Assembly: GCA_035370405.1 (NCBI GenBank)
Contig: DAOOVT010000010.1
Location: 1-28,123 of the forward strand
From: UBA5232 sp035370405
GTDB taxonomy: Bacteria; Patescibacteriota; Dojkabacteria; SC72
Reading direction: 5' to 3'
DNA length: 28,123 nucleotides
The notes under the pieces are model-generated. The model did no database searches, had not been told where the DNA came from, and saw only the letters and a list, made by a program, of their open reading frames with translations. The translations under genes were made by a program, and so were the position numbers. Below, piece by piece: positions 7,638-15,530 of the stretch. Each line of letters opens with the position of its first letter. Positions within the stretch are counted from its first letter, which is position 1.

Positions 7638-10379
7638 TTACTGTAAAATTGCTACAGCAGATACTTTATCTCCTTGTGATATATTCATCATTTTTACACC
7701 TGATGTCTGTCTTCCCAATATTGGAATGTCTTTTATTTGTCCCCTTGTGACTTTTGATTTCTCGGAAATTACAACAATTTCATTGTCATCAGGTAGTAAT
7801 ATTTTCGCACATGCAATACTACCTGTTTTTGGTGTGACTCTGAATGTGAATATTCCTGTACCACCTCTCTTCTGTGTTGGATACTCTTTCAAAGCGGTCA
7901 TCTTACCATAACCATTTTCTGAAAGAGTTAAAAGCTTTTGTTCGTTACTTTTCACAACTCCCATTCCAACAACGGAGTCCGTATCCTTCTTGAATCTGAT
8001 ACCCGTAATTCCTCTTGTAACTCTGCCCATAGGTCTAACATCGGTCTCTTTAAATCTGATTGATTTACCATCTTTTGTTACAATCATGATTTCATCATTT
8101 CCTGTGGTTGCTTTTACCCATGTAAGTTGATCATCTACATCTAATTTTATTGCAGTAAGACCATTAGATCTTATTTTGGAAAATTCTGAAAGCTGTGTCT
8201 TCTTCACAATTCCTTTTTTGGTAACCATAAGAAAATATTTAGCAGAGTCTTTTTCTTCTTTTTCATTCTGCGAATTTCTCTTCTGCTCAGAAACATTTCC
8301 CTTCGGATCTCTTGTAAGTACTGAAGTTATAGATTCATCTTGATCCAGTTGTATCAAATTCACAATTGGAAGTCCTTTTGCTGTTCTACTGGAATCTGGT
8401 ATTTCAAATATTCTAAGATTAAATACTTTTCCTTTGTTTGTGAATAGTAAGAGTTCATCTAAAGTATTGCATAGAAATGCATGCTCTATGAAATCTCCTT
8501 CTTTCATATCTCCTCCAGAAACTCCCTTCCCTCCTCTATTTTGAGCTTTGTATGTACTTGGGGCAACCCTTTTGATATATCCTGATTTTGTTATTGTTAC
8601 TAATGTATCCTCAGGAGAAACCATATCCTCTTCAGCTATCTCGTTAACTTTTCCTTTGACAATCTTTGTTCTTCTTTCATCTCCATATTTTTGTTTAAAT
8701 TCTTCTAAATCAGAATTTATAACTTGTAGGATTTTATCTTGGTCTCCAAGTATTTCGTTGTATTCTTTTATTTTCAATTCGAGTTCCTTGTATTCTTCTT
8801 GTAATTTTAATCTTTCCAAAGCTGCTAGTTTTTTCAACTGCATATCTAATATTGCTTGTGCCTGTACTTCGGTAAAATCGAATTTATCCATTAAATTTGT
8901 TTTTGCAGTTTCCTGAGTCTTTGAGTTTCTAATTGTAGATATAACTTCATCTAATACATCCAAGGCTTTTAGTAAGCCTTCCAATATATGCGCTCTAAAT
9001 CTCGCCTCTGCAAGATCAAATTCATATCTCCTTATAGTTACTGTTAACCTGAATGAGAGGAAAAGCTCTAATATTCTTTTTATTGGCAATGTCTTTGGTT
9101 CTTGGTCTACTAATGCTATTGTATTGGCATTGAAGACTTTCTGCATTTCTGTGTACTTGTATAGTTTGTTAAGTACAGCTTTTGGCTGTGCATCTCTCTT
9201 TAGTGAGATTATGACTCTCATTCCTTCTATATTTGAAGCATCTACTATGTCTGCTATACCCTTTATTCTTTTTTCTTTAACTAAGTCAGCAATTTTTTCA
9301 ATCAAGTGGGCTTTATTAACCTGATATGGTATTTCTGTTATCACTATTTGATATTTTCCTTGCTTTGCTTCCACAATTGATGCTTTTGCTCTTTGTATTA
9401 TTCTCCCCCTTCCCGTTGCATAGACATTTAGAATTTCTTGTTGATCATAGACAATTCCTGCTGTAGGGAAATCTGGTCCGGGTATTATTTCAATTAGTTC
9501 GTTTGGGGTTATATCTGATTTGAATTCTGGATAGAGAGTTTCTTGATTGTCAGATATTTTTTGTTTTAGCTCATTTATGTCTTTTTGATAATCTATGTTT
9601 GCAGTGTTTACATAGTTTTCAAAATAATCTGCTGGTTTAGAGTTTAATGTTTGAGGTATTTTTTCAGCAGATTCTTTTTGTTTCCTTAATTCGTTGTATA
9701 CAGCTTTTCCAACCCATTTGTTACCCATGGAAATCATTTTTTGTAGCGCATTTACAAGCTCTGTTAAGTTGTAGGGAGGTATTTTTGTTGCCATACCAAC
9801 TGCTATTCCATCTGCTCCATTGGCTAGTACATTTGGAAATGAGGCTGGGAGAACTGTTGGTTCCAATCTTGTTCCATCATAGTTAGGAACAAAAGTTACA
9901 GTTCCTTTGGATAGATCTTTTAGGAGTTCTGGAGTAATTTTTCCCATTCTTGCTTCTGTATACCTCATTGCAGCAGGAGAATCTCCATCGATAGATCCAA
10001 AGTTCCCCTGTCCATCAATTAGTGGATATCTTGTAGAGAAGTCTTGTGCCATTTTAACGAGTGTGGGATATACTACAGTTTCTCCATGAGGATGGTAGTT
10101 TCCTGATGTATCTCCCGCTATCTTTGCACATTTTCTGTAATGTGCATCTGGAAAAAGTCCAAGGTCGTTCATTGCTATTAGCACTCTTCTTTGAGATGGT
10201 TTTAATCCATCTTTAACCTCTGGAAGTGCTCTCGATACTATGACGGACATAGAATAGTCTAAATAGTTAGACTTCATTTCATCAACGATAGACCTATACG
10301 TTACTTGGCCTGGTTTGAATGTTAAATCTTGTTCTAAGTCATCAATATTCTCTTGTGTGGTCTTTATATCTTCATCCAT
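7638..10379 (-). CDS. gyrA: DNA gyrase subunit A
   Basis: A 913-residue GyrA, which with GyrB introduces negative supercoils by cutting and resealing both DNA strands. The catalytic Tyr is Tyr140 in AAMRYTEAR. The C-terminal beta-pinwheel starts near 585 and carries a GyrA-box-like QNRGGKG (613-619) and a second QKRGGTG (836-842), favouring gyrase over topoisomerase IV. Residues about 218-289 are a charged, helix-like insertion before IIPGPDFPTAG that the E. coli and Bacillus proteins lack, as I recall them. In the quinolone pocket, PHGETVVYPTL replaces the usual PHGDSAVYDTI, so the positions of E. coli Ser83 and Asp87 are Thr101 and Pro105. The gene follows the 158-codon gene by 12 bases and is probably in one operon with gyrB. 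Confidence 0.97.
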   Translation of the reverse strand: MDEDIKTTQENIDDLEQDLTFKPGQVTYRSIVDEMKSNYLDYSMSVIVSRALPEVKDGLKPSQRRVLIAMNDLGLFPDAHYRKCAKIAGDTSGNYHPHGETVVYPTLVKMAQDFSTRYPLIDGQGNFGSIDGDSPAAMRYTEARMGKITPELLKDLSKGTVTFVPNYDGTRLEPTVLPASFPNVLANGADGIAVGMATKIPPYNLTELVNALQKMISMGNKWVGKAVYNELRKQKESAEKIPQTLNSKPADYFENYVNTANIDYQKDINELKQKISDNQETLYPEFKSDITPNELIEIIPGPDFPTAGIVYDQQEILNVYATGRGRIIQRAKASIVEAKQGKYQIVITEIPYQVNKAHLIEKIADLVKEKRIKGIADIVDASNIEGMRVIISLKRDAQPKAVLNKLYKYTEMQKVFNANTIALVDQEPKTLPIKRILELFLSFRLTVTIRRYEFDLAEARFRAHILEGLLKALDVLDEVISTIRNSKTQETAKTNLMDKFDFTEVQAQAILDMQLKKLAALERLKLQEEYKELELKIKEYNEILGDQDKILQVINSDLEEFKQKYGDERRTKIVKGKVNEIAEEDMVSPEDTLVTITKSGYIKRVAPSTYKAQNRGGKGVSGGDMKEGDFIEHAFLCNTLDELLLFTNKGKVFNLRIFEIPDSSRTAKGLPIVNLIQLDQDESITSVLTRDPKGNVSEQKRNSQNEKEEKDSAKYFLMVTKKGIVKKTQLSEFSKIRSNGLTAIKLDVDDQLTWVKATTGNDEIMIVTKDGKSIRFKETDVRPMGRVTRGITGIRFKKDTDSVVGMGVVKSNEQKLLTLSENGYGKMTALKEYPTQKRGGTGIFTFRVTPKTGSIACAKILLPDDNEIVVISEKSKVTRGQIKDIPILGRQTSGVKMMNISQGDKVSAVAILQ

Positions 10380-10391
10380 AGCTAATTAAGA

Positions 10392-10868
10392 TTATCTTGC
10401 AGTATCAGCCAAATTTAAAGCTATTTCCTTTGTAACCATTTGTATTTCATCTCCTATACTCTCTAATTCTTTCATGGTTTCTTCTTTTACATCATCCTTT
10501 TTTACTGGGATTTCTTCCACAATCTTGTATCCCTTTGATTCTTGCTCCTGCCTATTGTAAATTTTGATACTAAGTGATTCGTTAGAATCTTCTTTCTGGT
10601 CCTTTCCAACTACAAAAAGAGTACTTGGTTTGACAGAATATCCTTTCTTATGTAATTCTTCCTCTTCTTGGCGACTCTTTCTTGCATCCTCTATCTCATG
10701 GTAATATTTCTCGATGTTTTTCTTGTAAAAATCACCACCATCTTTTGCCAAAACATTAGCTATTTTATCAGTATATTGTGGATTATTTAGCAAGAACTTT
10801 TGTCTAACAAGCTCCTTAAATCCCTCTGGATCTACAGTCTCTCTTACTTCTACTCCATCTATATTCAT
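10392..10868 (-). CDS. Hypothetical protein between gyrB and gyrA
   Basis: A 158-residue soluble, strongly charged protein that I do not recognise. There is no signal peptide or membrane helix. Residues about 50-75 (KNIEKYYHEIEDARKSRQEE) and 125-155 look helical or coiled-coil; the middle contains a beta-type patch (STLFVVGKD). It lies 18 bases after gyrB and 12 before gyrA on the same strand, so all three are probably co-transcribed. Position suggests, but does not show, a link to gyrase or chromosome handling. No Shine-Dalgarno site precedes the ATG. Confidence 0.8.
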   Translation of the reverse strand: MNIDGVEVRETVDPEGFKELVRQKFLLNNPQYTDKIANVLAKDGGDFYKKNIEKYYHEIEDARKSRQEEEELHKKGYSVKPSTLFVVGKDQKEDSNESLSIKIYNRQEQESKGYKIVEEIPVKKDDVKEETMKELESIGDEIQMVTKEIALNLADTAR

Positions 10869-10886
10869 ATTAGTTAAAATAATAAA

Positions 10887-12803
10887 TTAAATATCTAAAT
10901 TTGCCCTATTTGCATAGGTTTGTATAAATCGACGCCTTGGCGGAACCTCATTTCCCATTAGCATTTCAAATATCTTCTCTGCCTCCTCTGCATCCTCTAT
11001 ATGCACTTGTTTAAGTACTCTAGAATTAGGATCCATAGTTGTTTCTCTTAGCTGATCTGGATTCATTTCTCCCAAACCTTTAAACCTATTTTCAACAGGA
11101 ACTTTCCCTTCCATTTTAGCTTTCTTTACAAAAGCATTCTTTTCATCATCGTTTAAGAAATAGTATTTCTTCTTCCCTATTTCAACCTTATGTAATGGAG
11201 GCTGTGCAACATATACATACCCTTGTTCTATGAGTTGTCTAAAAAACCTAAAGAGAAGAGTCAAAACAAGAGTTGTAATATGAAGACCATCTACATCAGC
11301 ATCACTCATTATTATTATCTTGTGATACCTAAGCTTTGATATATCTATTGTGTCTCCAATACCTACCCCTAGAGCTGTAGTAATATCATTGAATTCGTTA
11401 TTTGCTAAAACTTTGTCAATCCTATATTTGTGAGTATTCATAATTTTTCCCCTAAGTGGAAGAATTGCTTGTGTATGCCTATCTCTTCCTTGTTTTGCAG
11501 ATCCCCCTGCTGAGTCTCCTTCTACTATGAATAATTCACATTCTGCAGGATCTTTGCTTGTACAATCCGCTAATTTCCCTGGTAAAGTAGTTGATTCCAA
11601 AGCACTTTTCCTAATGACTGCATCTCTAGCTGCTTTTGCCGCTGCCTTCGCTTTATTAGCTAAAACTGCTTTCCCAATTATATCTTTTGCTTCTTGCGGA
11701 TGTTCATCGAAAAATGTTAAAAGTTCATCTCTTACAACTCTTGCAACTATACTTTTAACTTCTGGATTATTGAGCTTAATTTTTGTTTGTCCTTCAAATT
11801 GAGGATCAGGAACTTTAACAGATATTATTGCGGTAAGACCCTCTCTTACATCATCTCCGTTTAGAGTCCCATTAACTCCTTTTAAAAGCTCAGATTTTTG
11901 TGCATACGTATTTATGGCACTAGTTATGGCAGTCCTGAACCCTGCTAAATGAGTACCACCTTCTGGATTTATGATATTGTTTGTATAGCATCGAACATCC
12001 TCATCCATTTCGTCGGTATACTGAAGAGCTACTTCTACTAGAACATCACCATCTTGTTTCTTCATATAGAAAGGTTCATCTCCAACAACTTTGCTATCTA
12101 TATTAAGGAACTGAACATATGACTTAATTCCATCTTCGAAATACAAATCATATGTTTTCCTCTTACTCTTTCCCTGAGAATCATCAATGACAGAAATTCT
12201 AAGTCCAGCAGTAAGATATGCATGTTGTCTACATTTCTTTACAATTGTTTCAAAGTCAAATTTTATAGTTGAAAAGATTTCCGAGTCTGGTAAGAAAGTA
12301 TGTTCTGTCCCTGTCTCATCCGAATCTCCTATTCTTTCTACTGGCTTTACAGGAACTCCCCTTTCATATTTCTGTCTATATAGTCCACCATCTCTTGCTA
12401 CTGTAGTAATCATCCATCTCGACAATGCGTTAGTACACTTCATTCCAACTCCATGAAGACCCCCTGAAACTTTGTATGCTGTTTGATCAAATTTTCCCCC
12501 AGCATGAAGGTTTGTCATCACAGTTTCAAGTGTAGAAACTTTTGTTTCTGAATGTATATCCACAGGAATTCCTCTTCCATTATCTTTTACAGTAAGAGAT
12601 CCATCTTCATTTAATGTTACCCATATGTTAGTGCAGTATCCTGCTATAGCTTCATCTACAGAATTATCAAGAATTTCTGTAAAGATGTGGTGAAGACCAT
12701 GAACATCAGTAGAGCCAATATACATAGCTGGCCTTTTTCTCACGGCCTCTAAACCCTTTAGTACCTGAATGTTAGATGCTCCATAATCTGAACTTTTGTT
12801 CAT
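10887..12803 (-). CDS. gyrB: DNA gyrase subunit B
   Basis: A 638-residue GyrB, the ATPase and TOPRIM half of gyrase. The GHKL ATPase shows TEILDNSVDEA (about 42-52), DNGRGIP (74-80) and GGLHGVG (114-120). The transducer domain precedes the TOPRIM motifs EGDSAGGSAKQGRDR (428-442), PLRGKIMN and SDADVDGLH (500-508). The C-terminal PPLHK and RFKGLGEM are typical. Length matches the short, Gram-positive type without the E. coli insertion. I choose the ATG at 12803; a GTG two codons upstream (12809) is also possible. No Shine-Dalgarno site is visible. The gene is followed by the 158-codon gene and gyrA. Confidence 0.97.
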   Translation of the reverse strand: MNKSSDYGASNIQVLKGLEAVRKRPAMYIGSTDVHGLHHIFTEILDNSVDEAIAGYCTNIWVTLNEDGSLTVKDNGRGIPVDIHSETKVSTLETVMTNLHAGGKFDQTAYKVSGGLHGVGMKCTNALSRWMITTVARDGGLYRQKYERGVPVKPVERIGDSDETGTEHTFLPDSEIFSTIKFDFETIVKKCRQHAYLTAGLRISVIDDSQGKSKRKTYDLYFEDGIKSYVQFLNIDSKVVGDEPFYMKKQDGDVLVEVALQYTDEMDEDVRCYTNNIINPEGGTHLAGFRTAITSAINTYAQKSELLKGVNGTLNGDDVREGLTAIISVKVPDPQFEGQTKIKLNNPEVKSIVARVVRDELLTFFDEHPQEAKDIIGKAVLANKAKAAAKAARDAVIRKSALESTTLPGKLADCTSKDPAECELFIVEGDSAGGSAKQGRDRHTQAILPLRGKIMNTHKYRIDKVLANNEFNDITTALGVGIGDTIDISKLRYHKIIIMSDADVDGLHITTLVLTLLFRFFRQLIEQGYVYVAQPPLHKVEIGKKKYYFLNDDEKNAFVKKAKMEGKVPVENRFKGLGEMNPDQLRETTMDPNSRVLKQVHIEDAEEAEKIFEMLMGNEVPPRRRFIQTYANRANLDI

Positions 12804-12869
12804 ATGCACAACTAGATAATTTGTAAATAATAATTATTTTCCAATATCAACAATCAACTTCGACCATAC

Positions 12870-12878
12870 ATTATACCA
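12870..12878 (-). promoter_or_regulatory. Extended -10 promoter upstream of gyrB
   Basis: TGGTATAAT on the - strand is an extended -10 box. It would start transcription near 12863, giving gyrB a leader of about 60 bases. The same nine bases occur in front of the holB-like gene. No good -35 is seen. Confidence 0.55.
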
Positions 12879-12889
12879 TACAATCGACC

Positions 12890-13567
12890 CTAGATTCTCA
12901 GTACCAAATCCTCTAAAACGAGTCTCCTATTACAATTTGCCGATATCTTTTTTCTACTTTCATCCAATATTTGAAGTGATTTTGTTATACTTCTCGAACT
13001 TTCGATGTTACCATTTTTTATCTCAAGTTCAAGCTTTGTTCTAAAATATTCATCCAATGAATTAATCAAACTAATGGCAGAATCCTTTGTTTGGCAATAT
13101 TCATTTGCTAACTCAAATCTCTGTGCTATATCCATATCTGAAATTTCGAACTCTGGTATCTCAGAAGAAACAGATTCGCTTTGCAAGTAGGTAACCCTTC
13201 CTCTAGAGCGAATTGTTGGAAGGAGATTTTTCTCATTATCAACATAGAGTATATAGATTGAATCTTCCCCACTCTCCTCCAAAAGTTTAAGGAGAGCATT
13301 TTGTGATTGTATTGTTAATTTCTCGGCATCCATAATGATACCCACTTGAAACTTTTCCTGAAATGGTTTGTAGCGCATTTCTAATTGAAAACTCTTTATC
13401 TCTTCTATGCCTATTGTATTTTTGTCAACAGAGTCGAGAAGATGAATATCTGGATTTGTGTTTAAATCATATTCTGTTATTGAATGCTCAAAAAGGGTTG
13501 AAAGAAATGAAAACAATGATACAGAAGCATTTTGTTTTTTATATTTATCAACAAGTATGTATGTCAT
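12890..13567 (-). CDS. holB: DNA polymerase III delta-prime-like subunit
   Basis: A 225-residue clamp-loader-type protein. The recognisable part is AEKLTIQSQNALLKLLEE (81-98), the conserved helix of delta-prime/DnaX proteins, followed by LLPTIRSR (115-122), which corresponds to the sensor 1/SRC-like region. There is no Walker A motif; the N-terminus (MTYILVDKYKK) runs directly into the later part of the AAA+ domain, and the C-terminal collar domain is short. A full delta-prime is over 300 residues, so this is a reduced form, probably structural, not ATP-hydrolysing. It lies upstream of gyrB on the same strand, with its own extended -10 promoter. Confidence 0.82.
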   Translation of the reverse strand: MTYILVDKYKKQNASVSLFSFLSTLFEHSITEYDLNTNPDIHLLDSVDKNTIGIEEIKSFQLEMRYKPFQEKFQVGIIMDAEKLTIQSQNALLKLLEESGEDSIYILYVDNEKNLLPTIRSRGRVTYLQSESVSSEIPEFEISDMDIAQRFELANEYCQTKDSAISLINSLDEYFRTKLELEIKNGNIESSRSITKSLQILDESRKKISANCNRRLVLEDLVLRI

Positions 13568-13575
13568 GATTCAAC

Positions 13576-13584
13576 ATTATACCA
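13576..13584 (-). promoter_or_regulatory. Extended -10 promoter giving a near-leaderless holB mRNA
   Basis: TGGTATAAT on the - strand ends eight bases before the ATG at 13567. Transcription would start one or two bases before the start codon. No Shine-Dalgarno site is present, which fits leaderless translation. Confidence 0.65.
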
Positions 13585-13697
13585 TCACATATATTTCTCT
13601 CAGATATTGTCCTCTAGTGTTAATAATGTTGATGAATTGTATAATATGGGTCATACTATAAAAGGAAAACTGTCTAAACTTAAGTTACAATGCATAG

Positions 13698-15509
13698 ATG
13701 CCCGTTAGTACATCTCTACTAAAATATTTGCAGTCAAAGAATCTAATAGATGATGAAAGTGCAAGAAAGGTACTTCTTGAGAGGAGTCGTACTCAAAAGA
13801 GTGAGGAAGCTATTATCCGTAGTCTTAATGTTGTTCCAGAAATTGAGATAGCCAAGGCTAAATCTGCGATATTTGGAATACCATTCATAGACCTAACGAA
13901 TATAAATGTAGATGAAAGTATAATAGCAGAGGTTCCAATTGACAATTTAAACAAGTACAAAGCAGTTCCCTTTGAAAGAGGTCAGGATTATGTGAAGATA
14001 GCTATGGAAGATCCATTTGATATCCAAGCAACGCAAGTTTTAGCAACTAAGTATCCGCAAGGCACCAGAATTGATGTATATATAACAACGAGTGATGGAA
14101 TTAGAAGTATATTAGATAGGAGAGTTGATGATATGATGTCTTCTGAAGTCAGTGAGGCTTTGGAGGATGTAGATGTTCCTGGTACAGTTACAGATATAAA
14201 TGAAGACCCTAATCTATTTGGAAGTGGAAATATTTCTTCAGCCCCAATAGCTAGGATTGTTAATTCAATTCTGCAGTATGCCGTCACTTCAAAAGCATCA
14301 GATATTCATATTGAGCCAATGGAGAAAAAGGTTAGAGTTAGATTTAGGATCAATGGTGTTATGACCGAAAGATTGACTCTGCCTAAAAATCTCAGTGCAG
14401 CAGTTGTTTCTAGGGTTAAAATATTATCCAATTTAAAAATAGATGAAAGAAGAATTCCTCAAGATGGTCGTTTCCAAATTAAAGTTGGAAATACTAAAAT
14501 GGATATCAGGGTATCTACTATGCCAACAATACATGGAGAAAAGGTGGTTATGAGACTGCTAGAATCAGAAAACAATGATATTACTTTGGAAGGTACCGGC
14601 CTTCGTGGAAATGCATACAAAATATTTGTAGATGCACTTTCTGTTGCAAATGGAATTGTGTTGGTAACAGGACCTACAGGTAGTGGTAAAACTAGAACCT
14701 TGGCATGTTCCTTGATTAAGGTCAATGATACTTCTGTAAATATAATATCGTTGGAAGATCCTGTTGAAATAAGGGTACCTGGTGTTACACAGGTACAAAT
14801 TAATCCTGATGTTGGACTCACATTTGCGACTGGGCTTAGATCTGTTTTAAGGCAGGACCCTGATATTGTAATGGTTGGTGAAATTCGTGATGAAGAAACT
14901 GCTCAGCTTGCTGTGCAGGCATCACTCACAGGACATTTAGTCTTGTCTACCCTTCATACTAATAGTGCATCAGCAGCAATACCTAGGCTTCTTGATATGG
15001 GTATAGAACCATATCTTCTTGCCTCTACTATGCGTGTAGTTGCTGCTCAAAGACTTCCTCGTACAATATGCAAAAATTGTATAGAGGCATATCCAGCGTC
15101 CCAAGAGGTAGTGGAGAATATAAATCAGGTTATGAGAGGTAGCAAGGATTTTGATATTGTTGCATATATGAACAGAGTTGTTGCCTCTAGAAGTGTAGAA
15201 GGTTCTAAGGTAAGTCCTGCTGTGAAAGCTCCAGAAATTGGTCCAGATGGAAAACCAATAATTTATCTTTACAGAGGTAAGGGTTGTGATAAATGTGGAG
15301 GATCAGGATATGCAGGGCGAACAGGTATTTTTGAAGTTTTGGATATTACTGAAAATATTAGTAGAATGATTATGGAAAATGTTACTGCGGATGATATTGA
15401 AAAAGTAGCATCTAGCCAAGGTATGCTTACAATCATACAAGATGGCTATTTAAAGGCTTTAGAAGGCATAACTACCCTAGAGGAGGTACTGAGGGTTTCA
15501 AAAGAATAA
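13698..15509 (+). CDS. pilB: Type IV pilus extension ATPase PilB
   Basis: A 603-residue secretion ATPase of the GspE/PilB family that powers pilin polymerisation at the cytoplasmic face of the pilus machine. Residues 1-150 form an MshEN-like N-terminal domain. The ATPase core has ASDIHIEP (200-207), Walker A GPTGSGKT (325-332), the Asp box around IISLEDPVE, Walker B DIVMVGEIRD (389-398) and the His box GHLVLSTLHTN. Four Cys (458, 461, 530, 533) make the zinc site typical of PilB rather than PilT. The loop between the two CxxC pairs is 68 residues, longer than I expect. This is the first gene of the pilus cluster; a weak TACAAT lies six bases before the ATG. Confidence 0.96.
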   Translation: MPVSTSLLKYLQSKNLIDDESARKVLLERSRTQKSEEAIIRSLNVVPEIEIAKAKSAIFGIPFIDLTNINVDESIIAEVPIDNLNKYKAVPFERGQDYVKIAMEDPFDIQATQVLATKYPQGTRIDVYITTSDGIRSILDRRVDDMMSSEVSEALEDVDVPGTVTDINEDPNLFGSGNISSAPIARIVNSILQYAVTSKASDIHIEPMEKKVRVRFRINGVMTERLTLPKNLSAAVVSRVKILSNLKIDERRIPQDGRFQIKVGNTKMDIRVSTMPTIHGEKVVMRLLESENNDITLEGTGLRGNAYKIFVDALSVANGIVLVTGPTGSGKTRTLACSLIKVNDTSVNIISLEDPVEIRVPGVTQVQINPDVGLTFATGLRSVLRQDPDIVMVGEIRDEETAQLAVQASLTGHLVLSTLHTNSASAAIPRLLDMGIEPYLLASTMRVVAAQRLPRTICKNCIEAYPASQEVVENINQVMRGSKDFDIVAYMNRVVASRSVEGSKVSPAVKAPEIGPDGKPIIYLYRGKGCDKCGGSGYAGRTGIFEVLDITENISRMIMENVTADDIEKVASSQGMLTIIQDGYLKALEGITTLEEVLRVSKE

Positions 15510-15514
15510 ATTTT

Positions 15515-15523
15515 TGGTATAAC
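15515..15523 (+). promoter_or_regulatory. Extended -10 promoter giving a leaderless pilT mRNA
   Basis: TGGTATAAC ends seven bases before the pilT ATG at 15531, the spacing expected if transcription starts at or next to the ATG. It lies in the 21-base gap after pilB, so pilT may also be read from the pilB transcript. No Shine-Dalgarno site is present. Confidence 0.6.
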
Positions 15524-15530
15524 TATATAT

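Noticed and set aside
8548..8916. 122-codon + strand frame inside gyrA
   Set aside because: It is antisense to conserved gyrA sequence; Ser/Cys-rich translation is typical of a shadow frame.
10065..10085. Acquired quinolone-resistance mutation in gyrA
   Set aside because: The surrounding residues also differ from E. coli, so this looks like lineage divergence; resistance is not shown by sequence.
12804..12809. GTG start for gyrB two codons earlier
   Set aside because: ATG at 12803 is the simpler start; neither has a Shine-Dalgarno site, so two residues remain uncertain.
14459..14821. 120-codon - strand frame inside pilB
   Set aside because: It mirrors the conserved ATPase core of PilB and has no independent support.
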